A stretch of 64,000 nucleotides of DNA. Source: Rhynchonema sp. JSB1_4. Its lineage: Eukaryota; Nematoda; Chromadorea; Monhysterida; Xyalidae. Each line of letters opens with the position of its first letter. The first letter of the stretch is position 1. The stretch spans positions 46,322 to 110,321 of the forward strand of contig JASAMV010004630.1 in assembly GCA_030248065.1 (NCBI GenBank), given 5' to 3'. The notes beneath the pieces are model-generated. The model saw nothing but the letters and a program-made list of their open reading frames with translations, did no database searches and was not told the origin of the DNA. Both the position numbers and the translations under genes were made by a program. Of this stretch, positions 13,457 through 22,127 are shown one piece after another.

Positions 13457-14461
13457 CACCAAAACTATGAAAAAATATGAAAATGAAAAATGAGAGAAAA
13501 TTAGTTTATTGTTCTTCAAAAGTAGGTAAATTTAATTGGACATATACAAAATTATGAGGTAAAACCAAATATTTTGTGCGGGTTTGCGAAATGTCGGGGA
13601 AAGGTTTTTTTGCGGGTAAGAAAAGCAGATTTTTTGGTTTTGAATGGTAACTAGTCTCTGTGCATAATGCAGGATTATCATGATATTATTAGTTTTCCGA
13701 CAGTATTTTGAGTTTCATGAACATTAATTTATTTGCTCAAATGTGATCAAGTGACATTGAATTGTGATTCCCCTCAAACAGCGTCGATTCAACTAATATT
13801 GTAAATCTATTTTGCAAGGAAATGGTCATCACATTCATCATTACCTGACTTTTTTTCGGTTAAATGCTAAAGCTGAAGTATAAAAGCCTAAATATAATTA
13901 TCGTTGAGAAAATTATTTCAGCTGAAGCAAATTTAAATCCCAATTACACATGTACCCGGTGGTTGCTTACATAGGAGAAAAAAATCGCAACCATTTTCTC
14001 TTTTTTACCATCCCTTTGTCCAGTCGGTTTCTGTGGGCCAGGCCCTGTTGCCCACGTATATGATACTGGGACAATGTTGTGACTAATACTGAAGAATAAG
14101 TTATGTACCCATACCTGAGAATTTGGTGATAAAGCGATGATAGCAGAGTAGATAAGTGACTCAGACAAAACTTCGGTAAATACCTACATAACATGTTCGG
14201 TAAATATACATAACATGCCTATGGGCTGCATGTTTACATTAAAGCTGAAACGCCGACACAAGCTGTAACTTTGATATCGACGAGATGACTACACATTGTG
14301 CAATATGCGAGAAAGTTCACAAACTATCAATTTCTTCAATTTTTATTTGTGCGACCTTGCATTTGAATTTGGTTTCCTACCCACAATTTATTTTTTTGAC
14401 CATGATTCGATTTTTAGACACACCCGAATCACCCAAAATCAGCACCAAAATAGCGGCCAAA
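13457..14461. other. Intergenic between ferlin and the PPxY membrane protein
   Basis: AT-rich DNA that contains the ferlin 3' UTR and the 5' region of the next gene. Open frames can be read upstream from 14285 into the next gene, but they lack any recognisable domain. No clear repeats, RNA gene or canonical AATAAA next to the ferlin stop was seen. Confidence 0.45.
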
Positions 14462-14977
14462 ATGAGCAATATCACGACCACGTGTTCGTTTCCGTACCAG
14501 TCGGTCAGCAGCTACGATCCATCTGGCAGCGTCCTGATCGAATGCGAGCTCAACTATGCCCTGTTCATGATGATGCTGTTGCTGTGTCTGGCTGTGGCCG
14601 GCTGTGTTGTGTGCAAAGTGCACTTGTGCACCAAGACCAGTCAAACATGTGGTCGGCGAAACGGGGTGCCTGAAACATCACCAGATGCAACCACTGACGA
14701 GGTCGACGATGCACCACCGCGGTATTCGTGGCTGTTTGGATCGATTCGGCGTTTGCGACGCAGTCGACAGCGACGTAGCAATGCCAGCAGCCGCACAAAC
14801 AACAACAATCGTGAATCGGCCGTATCGACGGACTCACAGAACCCGCCGCCGCCCAGCTACGAACATGCGGTCAGCATGAAGGACGAACAACGGATGCGTG
14901 CACCAGCTGGTGTTGGTCAGAGCAGTGACGTTGACGTGGAGGCTAATGCGGCCGGCAGTGATCAGGTTGAAGCTTAG
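14462..14977 (+). CDS. Small single-pass membrane protein with PPxY (WW-binding) motifs
   Basis: The 171-residue reading from ATG 14462 has a short N-terminal ectodomain with an NIT glycosylation sequon and several Cys. One strong hydrophobic segment follows (about residues 38-58, FMMMLLLCLAVAGCVVC), then a basic juxtamembrane and cytoplasmic tail. The tail carries two PY motifs, PPRY and PPSY, known as ligands for the WW domains of NEDD4-family ubiquitin ligases. The open frame continues upstream to 14285, and a possible acceptor (TTTTTAG at about 14418) suggests an upstream exon may exist. I do not recognise the family. The layout resembles NEDD4-adaptor-type membrane proteins, but that is inference. 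One copy of the TGAAACATCA decamer falls inside the coding frame at 14671. Confidence 0.6.
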   Translation: MSNITTTCSFPYQSVSSYDPSGSVLIECELNYALFMMMLLLCLAVAGCVVCKVHLCTKTSQTCGRRNGVPETSPDATTDEVDDAPPRYSWLFGSIRRLRRSRQRRSNASSRTNNNNRESAVSTDSQNPPPPSYEHAVSMKDEQRMRAPAGVGQSSDVDVEANAAGSDQVEA

Positions 14978-15178
14978 ATTGGATCGGTGCGGATTGGATT
15001 GTCTATTTCGATCACGTGAACTTTCGTTTGAATTGTGAAGACTTTGAAACTTGCTGAGGACATATTTCTGCAGCATCAGAGTTATACATTAACCGAGGGA
15101 ATCGACTTCTACGTTGGGGTATCACGTCAATTATCGAAATTCCCAAATTCAAGAAAATCACGTGTTCCAGGACAGATG

Positions 15179-16150
15179 GGTTCCGTATCTTTTCAGCGTA
15201 CTTTTCGGTCCACAGTACTTTTCGGTCCATGTCACCTTTCGGTCCAGGCGCTTTTCGGTCCACAAACATTTCGGTCCAGGTACTTTTCGGTCCACAAACA
15301 TTTCGGTCCAGGTGCTTTTCGGTCCACAAACATTTCGGTCCAGGTACTTTTCGGACCAGGTATGATTCGGTCCAGGTACATTTCGATCCACGAACCTTTC
15401 GGCCCAGGTTCGTTTCGGTCCATGTACTTTTCGGTCCACCCCAATTATTTCAGTCCCTGGTTCAAATTGCGCTGCAAATGAAATGAACATCGATAATCAG
15501 TACCGCATTACCAAAAAATCCCTTTCCATAGTAAAGGGCCGCGGATGCATTTATCCATGCGCGCCCAAGCTCGTTGCTTACCATGTCTCGCTGAAACATC
15601 AAGCTTGTATGGCTCAGGGATAGGCTTAGGCGTACACTTGTCGTCAGGCTTAGGCTTGTGGGGGTTTCTGAACCACACCCGCCTCACACCACCTCACACG
15701 TATCAATGCACTCAGTATAAGCCTAAGCCTAAGTCTGACGACAAGTGTATGCCTAAGCCCATCCCTGAACAAGCCACACAAGATTGATGTTTCAACGAGA
15801 CAACATAAGCAACGAGCTTAGTCGCGAATGATTGGTAATGCACACATGGCACTTTACTGTGGAAAGAGATTTTTGGTCATGCGGTACTGATTATCGATGT
15901 CCATTTCATTTGTAGCGCATTTTGAACCAGGGACTCAAATAATTGGGGTGGACCGAAAAGTACATGGACCGAAACGAACCTGGACCGAAAGGTTCGTGGA
16001 CCGAAATGTACCTGGACCGAATCGTACCTGGTCCGAAAAGTACCTGGACCGAAATGTTTGAGGACCGAAAAGCACCTGGACCGAAAAGTGACATGGACCG
16101 AAAACGTACTGTGGACCGAAAAGTACCCTGGACCGAAAAGATACGGAACC
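15179..16150. mobile_element. 972-bp foldback element with 16-bp subterminal repeat arrays and 8-bp TSD
   Basis: The element begins GGTTCCGTATCTTTTC and ends with the exact reverse complement. It is flanked on both sides by GACAGATG (15171-15178 and 16151-16158), an 8-bp target-site duplication. Each arm carries about 15 head-to-tail units of roughly 16 bp built on TTTCGGTCCAGGTAC (15203-15440 on the left, mirrored at 15947-16140). These are followed by a unique inverted section reaching the centre near 15690, where GCCTAAGCC-type repeats meet. Nothing encodes a transposase: frames through the arms only translate the repeat. The 8-bp duplication fits hAT-type mobilisation, while the structure is that of foldback elements. 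Two TGATGTTTCA decamers lie in mirror positions (15592 and 15785). Confidence 0.92.
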
Positions 16151-16158
16151 GACAGATG

Positions 16159-16607
16159 ACATCCGGTCCAATCTGATCTCGAAGCTTCTAACGTTGTACC
16201 ACCACTTTTGAAATTATTGGAACGTTTTTCACGATTTTAATTCATGGGCACTTCAATGTCACAATATGTCAAGGATTTGTATGATTGCTCAATCGTTATG
16301 TTCAAACGAGTTTGCACGTGTCGCAGAGTGGCAGTTTTTTGTTCTTCTGCGACTGAAATGTTATTGTATATAAACTGAAAAGTGTAAAACATTGAGAACA
16401 CACATTTTTGGTTGTGTAGTTTGTGTTACGAGGCTCAAATCTCACCAGCATAAAAGTATGGAGCGATTTAATTTAAGGAATTATTGTGAAGTTGCTGCTG
16501 CCAGCTATCGTCTCACGTTCTGCCATCACAAACGCATAGCTTTTGTTTGACCTGAACCAAAACATTGCTGTTGCCAGACGCCCTTCGGGAGTTGATCTTA
16601 TAACATA
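16159..16607. other. Intergenic, no gene seen
   Basis: A TATA-like sequence (TGTATATAAAC near 16375) precedes a few short frames, but none has splice sites or similarity that I can support. It separates the foldback element from the next MITE. Confidence 0.4.
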
Positions 16608-16833
16608 GGGTGATATTTTTGAAACGGTGTAAAGGTCAGTTGGGTGTAAAGGTCGGTGGAAAGCTCGGTCGACAGCTCAGTGTGATAGACCTCGGTGTAA
16701 ACTTACAACATTCCACGTTAATAACAGGCAATGTTTCACGTTTACACCGAGCTACGCCGACCGAGCTTTCGACCGAACTTTACACCGACCTTTACGCCCA
16801 ACTGACCTTTACACCGTTTCGAAAATTCCACCC
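16608..16833. mobile_element. 226-bp inverted-repeat MITE, copy 3
   Basis: Same family, length and orientation as copy 2. It begins GGGTGATATTTTTGAAACGG and ends CGAAAATTCCACCC. The internal mirror halves carry the same TTACACCGAGCTACGCCGACCGAG and GATAGACCTCGGTG blocks. The near identity over the full length of copies 15 kb apart suggests fairly recent transposition. It abuts the next element by two bases. Confidence 0.85.
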
Positions 16834-16835
16834 TT

Positions 16836-17237
16836 AGGGCTCGTACGGATAGACCCGAAACCCGAACATACGAAACATTTTAGATCGTATTTATACTAGC
16901 ATGTTGCGCCCAGAATTAGTGCACATTGTCCTGGAGAGAAAAATGCTTCGCACGTTCGGTTTCGAAAAATTGCGTTGAAAATTGAAACACCAGAAACCTG
17001 AACATGCGAAACATTTTGTTTCCCAGAACCGTGTGCACTGATGCTGGGCGGTTCATGATGTACAAATACGACCTAAAATGTTTCGTAGGTTAGGGTTTGG
17101 GGTCATGTGAAACATTTGTTTCCCAGAACCGTGTGCACTGATGCTGGGCGGTTCCATGCTGTATAAATACTGTACCTACGACCTAAAATGTTTCGTATGT
17201 TCGGGTTTTGGGTTTCGGGTCTATCTGGGCGAGCCCT
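16836..17237. mobile_element. 402-bp terminal-inverted-repeat element
   Basis: The ends are about 50-bp inverted repeats starting AGGGCTCGTACGGATAGACC and finishing GGTCTATCTGGGCGAGCCCT. Next inward come AAACATTTTAG and its complement. The centre holds a direct duplication of about 45 bp (17008-17055 and 17112-17155, sharing CCCAGAACCGTGTGCACTG). There is no coding frame. The very short flanks (TT on both sides) do not allow a confident superfamily assignment. Confidence 0.75.
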
Positions 17238-17448
17238 TTATTCGTTGCACTGGATTGAATGCTGATGTACGCCTGCATCGCGTGGACAGTCGATCATCAT
17301 ATAAAAGTGTTGTCACGTAGGTATGTATAATAACACGACGCTTGATCGATGAATGAATGTAACACGATTAGATTATCAGGAACACCATTGAATGTTATTC
17401 ACCTAGGTCGAATATAACGAAATGTGGTCTGCGAAAAGTTATGGTTCT

Positions 17449-17826
17449 TCACAAAAGAAGCCAGGGTGGTATTCTATCCGGTGGCATTCGGCCGTCTGCG
17501 TAGAAATGATCGTCCGATTCGACCCACCTTGGCCGATTCCGCATTAGTTCCTCATAGGCCGATCTGAACGTCTTACGATGAACACACATGCGAACGCATT
17601 GATCAGTGACGGCATCAGGATCAATTGCTGGAGGACCGGTGCTGAAATCAGGAGACATGCATGAAAAACAAAGCAAAAGCACACGGGAAAACAATAGACG
17701 TCTGGAATAAAAGGGGTGAACCCACTCCTTATCGATTAATGTCGCCGTTGCATTAGCTGATGATGAACGCCTCCGCTGTCGTGCCACACAAGCAACGAGC
17801 AATAGGAGTACCCACACACGCTTCAT
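17449..17826 (-). CDS. Small secreted protein, family unknown
   Basis: From the Met at 17826 the reading starts with a typical signal peptide (MKRVWVLLLLVACVA). It continues as a short basic/Ser-rich stretch and a C-terminal part with a CVRMC pair, several Trp and an acidic patch, ending at 17449. An internal TTTCAG acceptor at about 17643 with an upstream GT near 17700 suggests one small intron, which would remove a hydrophobic stretch. Either way the mature product is about 90-110 residues. I recognise no domain. A secreted peptide or prohormone-like product is possible but unproven. Confidence 0.45.
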   Translation of the reverse strand: MKRVWVLLLLVACVARQRRRSSSANATATLIDKEWVHPFYSRRLLFSRVLLLCFSCMSPDFSTGPPAIDPDAVTDQCVRMCVHRKTFRSAYEELMRNRPRWVESDDHFYADGRMPPDRIPPWLLL

Positions 17827-18434
17827 TTCGAGGCAGCGCAAGATGTAGGTGGGTAAGAAGAATCAAGGCGAAACCGATGTCATATGCATTTTCGTATGCA
17901 AAACAAAACAAAGATCTTACACTTGAAGACTTGAATGCGATGGGAAGACTTAAACCAGGGTTTTTTGTTGCACGATGAACTGAACTCCTGCACGCAATAT
18001 ATAGCAATAAACCGCAACTCGTGAAATTGCGGACTTGCGCGTTGCGTTTATCACAAAACAATATTCTCACCTTTTCTGTATCTGGACTGACCCAGATCAG
18101 AAGGAAAACATAAAAATAATGTTATTGTTGTTTTTTCGCTGGCTGCAGTTTAGTTTCACGACAATTACACCCACGTGGCCATACAGCGTGCCCGTAAAGT
18201 TATTTTTTGTCTTAACCTCGCGCACAGTAGCTGTGTGAAATATGAAACTACACTTGGTACATATACATACGTACAGGTGCACAGGTCCAAACACAGAATA
18301 CTATACATTCTAAGCAGAAGCAGACCAGGGCAAACATGACCCATAGGAATGGAAACAACAACAAAACAAGTTGGGTGCTGCAGTAATTCGTGATAATGGA
18401 ATCAATTCGTGGTACCGGAAGCACTTCTACGCAT

Positions 18435-21279
18435 CTACGCAACTTCCGATACGGTAACAACTTTGCCTTGCAGCATGGACTGTTTTGCCGCCAGACTGAT
18501 TGCAACCGCTTGGGCACCCTCCAACACCGACGTGGGTGGTGATTTGCCTGAATTTTGGCGCTGAATTATGACGATAATTCCAGAACATACCCCCAATGAA
18601 AACCGAGCTGAACCGGTACCGTTACATCGGCGCCTCGGTCTGTCTGCGAAAGCAGGGCGAAACAGACCAATATTACTGCACTCAGTACCAGTGTTCGAAC
18701 GGGATCCCGATCTCGAGATCCCGGGCCCCTTTTCTGATCCCGATCCCGTCATTTTGAAAAAGTCAATCCCGATCCCGCCCAAAAAAGTACCGGGATCGGG
18801 ATTAAGTTTTGAGAACAGAACGTAAAAAGTTATGTAATCATAATTCGCCAAGCTGTTGTAAGGGCGCGGCCATGCAAAGGCGGGCGCGGGTCGCGGGTCA
18901 GAAAAATATTCTATGTCCAACAACCGCCCCGCGTTTGCATGGCCGCACTTGCGGGTCGCGGTTAGCGGGTCACTTCAAACATTTATTTGGCTGCAACACA
19001 CAAAAATGAACCAATCAGCCAACGTCGCAGACGTGCCGTAGCACAGCGCTGATTGTTTCATTTTTGTGTGTAATGGCCAAATAAGTGCTTCGAGTGACCG
19101 CAAACCGCGACCCGCAAGTGCGGCCATGCAAACGCGGGGCGGGCCTTGGATATAGAATATTTTTCTGACCCGGGACCCGCGCCCGCGTTTGCATGGCCGC
19201 GCCCATAAGAGGTGCTCGACGGCTGATTCCGAGCGTGATGAAACCGCAAGCAAAACCAATCGCGAATAAGTCGAGCTAGAACTGAAGGGTTACACAAAGT
19301 TGCATATAACGAAGGGACTCAGTTTGGAGGAAATGTTGTCATGGTGCGCAACAAATGAGACAAAGTTTCCGCGACTGGCACGTCAAGCTTCCAAATATCT
19401 AAGCGCTCCGCCTACTAGCGTGCCTTCCGAACAGCTCTTTTCCGGTGCAACTGATTTGTTTGATGACAAAAGATACTGCTTAAAACCAGAAAATGGTGAA
19501 ATGCTTGTCTTTTTGTCAAAGGTTTTGCCATTGATCGACTACAGTTGTGATCTTTGAACTTATTCGTCGTCAGCTATTCTCGGATTTCAGTCGGCTTTAG
19601 TCACTGTTTCGAGCGTTTATCCATGTGCGATAAACATGTTTCATGGTTGTCTGTGACATTAACTTGCATCTCATGCATAAAATGATAAAAACTGTTGCTT
19701 ATGGACTGTCTGGTCAATCCCGATCCCCGATCCCGGGATCCCGATTCCGATCCCGATCCCGGGATTAAAAATGAATCCCGTTCGAACACTGCTCAGTACA
19801 TACATATGTAAACACCTTTCATGAATGCATCAAGGCACGCATAGATTTCCTCCCGGTAGGTGTCAGCGTAACGATCCCAAGTGTCTCGTAAATGTGGAGC
19901 GTTGTGTACACCAGAGGCATCCGTGAAGGCACAGTTCGTTTGCAGCTTAAAACCAGAGCATGTCGGAGTAAATCTCATGTGTACTACATACAGTTCCGGG
20001 TGCAATTCTGGGCTGAAAGTAGAAGTCGCGTGCACGCGACTTCCTAGTGCTAAAACATAGGCAGCGCACGCCAGCGCACGTGCGTGCACGCGAAGTTACT
20101 TCGACTTTTGCCTATACTTTGCACTGCTTCGCACGCGCGTGCACGCGACTTCAACTTTCAGCCTAAAATCTCACCCGGTACTGTAGGTCTTTCTTATGCA
20201 TAATTTATCGTGTTTACCTCGTTGTTCAGTTGAGCTGCACCCTTCGAACCAAACACGTACGCTGTTATGTCAGCGCCTTGATTTGCATGTCGCATGCCAG
20301 TCACGGAACCTAGCGCACCTGCAGCACATTCCGGTCAGAGAGAGTGAACAGGTGATGCAAGTCAAATGCATTCGCAAACCTCCTTTGAATCGGACAGTGA
20401 ACACGGTGCAATCAACATCATTGAATTCAGCAATTCGTGGCTCGATCAGCACTGAGCCTAAACATCTTTGTTTGCCTTCAGCAAGTGTTTTGCTGCATAA
20501 CTAGAAAGCACAAAAATGCCAAAAACGATGACACAAAACGAACCAGTGGCGAACACGCTTTCAACGGTCAGACCAGTGACAAACTGCAACAAGTCACATT
20601 CATGCACAAGCATGTCCAAGTGGATGCCACCAGATGTGCGCAGATACTCCAGGTCGCTCATGTGCTCGTCGGTGGCAATCAAATGCATCACGCGGATGTC
20701 ACCGATTGCACCTGATGTTTCAAGGTAAAGAGCGAGTACGACGCAGCACACTACAGAATACATAGGTTGTCAAAAGAGGTTTACCTTCATCTCGAACCAT
20801 TTCCTTCAATCGTTTCCAGTCCTTGTTGAAGCGCTTGTTGTGCCCGACCATTCCGAACAGTCCGGATTCGGCCACACATTTGGCCAACTGCTTGCATTTG
20901 TCAACATCATCAGAGAGTGGTTTCTCACAGAAGAAGGGCTTCTTGTGCCGAATGCACGCCTGGACTTGGTCGTAATGGAACTTGGTTGGAGAACAGATCA
21001 ATATGAAATCGACATTCGGTTGCTCGATCAGTTCTAAAGCATCAGCAGTCAGTTTCGTGTTGGGAATCGTAGACTTTATCGATTCGGGTAGCTTTTCGTA
21101 CAACGGATCAGCAATGCAAGTGACCTGTCATGTTGGAGCGCCATTTTGAACAAGAATTTAAATAGAAATGTTTCTGCCAGCGCACTACCAACCTCCACGT
21201 TCGGGTGGGCTGAAAGAGCACGCAGTCGCACCTGCCCGACTCGACCGAGTCCGATTATGCCAATTCTTGTGCAATCCAT
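18435..21279 (-). CDS. GFO/IDH/MocA oxidoreductase, inositol 2-dehydrogenase-like
   Basis: Seven exons, all in phase, give a 341-residue protein: 21193-21279, 20785-21124, 20535-20711, 20380-20457, 20218-20318, 19816-19945 and 18435-18547. This is the normal length for the family. The N terminus is a Rossmann dinucleotide-binding motif (GIIGLGRVG). The second exon has the CEKPLS catalytic Lys-Pro segment, and the third has SGGIHLDMLVHECD, the conserved substrate-binding/catalytic Asp-His region. The last exons match the usual C-terminal helices (LDAFMKG, then EGAQAVAISLAAKQS). Such enzymes oxidise myo-inositol or related polyols with NAD(P)+ in the cytosol; the exact substrate is not predictable. 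Introns 5 and 6 each contain a transposon, yet the frame is intact. The family is best known from bacteria, but here it is intron-rich. Confidence 0.9.
18862..19204. mobile_element. 343-bp palindromic element nested in the hAT copy
   Basis: The outer arms, GGGCGCGGCCATGCAAA and its complement, continue inward through GCGGGTC and AGAAAAATATTCTAT blocks. The whole unit folds back on itself around about 19035. The arms contain an inner copy of the same CATGCAAACGCGGG motif, giving a repeated, GC-rich structure. There is no coding frame. Its position inside the hAT element shows that it inserted after that element arrived. Confidence 0.8.
19300..19557 (+). pseudogene. hAT transposase remnant (C-terminal dimerisation domain)
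   Basis: The frame ends at 19557 and encodes about 80 residues typical of the hAT dimerisation domain: a WxxN/FP-type start (FPRLARQASKYLSAPPTSVPSEQLFS) followed by a segment ending in KPENGEMLVFL. The N-terminal zinc finger and the catalytic RNase-H-like core are absent, so this is an inactive fragment. The residue order SxxSER-like (here PSEQLFS) is the signature used for the call. Confidence 0.85.
19991..20183. mobile_element. 193-bp Tc1/mariner-like MITE, copy 1 (intron 5 of the oxidoreductase gene)
   Basis: The ends read CAGTTCCGGGTGCAATTC and, in complement, CAGTACCGGGTGAGATTT, and the element is flanked by TA on both sides (TA target duplication). Internally it has several GTCGCGTGCACGCGAC palindromes. 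A second copy, in the opposite orientation, is at 32482-32684. There is no coding capacity. The CAGT ends and TA duplication are those of Tc1/mariner-mobilised elements. Confidence 0.85.
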
Positions 21280-22127
21280 TCTGATTATGACTTGGCAACC
21301 AAGGAGTACTTTATGACAGACAAGGTCTTCGTCTACCCTTATCTTTATGACTATACCTGCGTTGCTACTGCTTCATATGAAGCAAAGCGCCTACTGTGAT
21401 CACTTCGACTACCGGGAACTTCCTAAAACAATACAACCTGAGCACAACAATTCCTAACTTCTCCGTTTGGGGGGTTTTCTCGTCCTGCAGGCAGGCCACA
21501 AGAGTGCGACGTTTATACGTTAGTATTCATGAACAGTGGTTCATTTTACAATTTTGATTAACCGCACATTACATTATATCACATAACTTTTTCAAAAAAA
21601 CTATCAAATGCATTCCACAACATTTAATCTACTTCCGCATGCGTCAAGTTTATGCTGAAGTTTGTATCTGAAGTGTGAAGTTCTGTGTGTGAAGCAAAGT
21701 TCTTGCTGATATGCACATCCGCCGACCAGCGTAAATTTTTGGTAATAGTTTGATTTACAACTCGGTCTTTTATTTCCAACATCAAACAGCAACTGCTGCG
21801 CATACATTTTCCAAACGAAGTTGCGCTGCTCTGCAACACATGTGCAGCACCAACCACAGCACAGTGCAAGACAAGGCAACCACGCGGGTGGGTACCAGCA
21901 AGGCAGCGATGTTTCGCAGCACAGCGCAGTGAACAAGCAAAGCACGGCAATGCGCGCCTGACGTGACCAAACTGAGACAGTGAGCTGTCATTTCATCTTC
22001 TTCATTTTGTTTTACCAAAACCTTTTGCCTGATTTCTAACATTTATCCGTGTAATTTTTGCAAAAATACAGTCACTCGCGCAAGAGAACCGGGTTACAAC
22101 CTACAGTGTACGGATCAGTCACTAGCA
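21280..22127. other. Intergenic between divergent genes
   Basis: This is the shared 5' region of the oxidoreductase gene (leftward) and the KIX/RBR gene (rightward). I see no conserved coding frame. The part from 21600 to 21960 has antisense frames without splice support, and I leave it unassigned. Promoters for both genes should lie here but no motif stands out. Confidence 0.4.

Larger units (their letters stand above)
18689..19791 (+). mobile_element. Defective hAT transposon in intron 6 of the oxidoreductase gene
   Basis: The terminal inverted repeats are CAGTGTTCGAACGGGAT and its complement, a typical hAT CAGTG end. The element is flanked by a perfect 8-bp target duplication, CTCAGTAC (18681-18688 and 19792-19799). 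Subterminal GATCCCGATCCCG runs occur at both ends. It is 1,103 bp long, too short for an intact transposase of about 600 residues, but it retains the 3' part of one (19300-19557). A second, palindromic element is inserted at about 18862-19204. It lies in the antisense direction relative to the host gene. Confidence 0.93.

Noticed and set aside
15203..15440. Regular short repeats suggesting a CRISPR array
   Set aside because: Units are about 16 bp with no unique spacers, are mirrored in the other arm of a transposon, and the genome is eukaryotic.
15035..15490. Open frames of 100-148 codons on both strands rich in FGPxxFRS or DRxxxGPK
   Set aside because: These only translate the foldback element's tandem repeats; the same peptide repeat appears in several frames.
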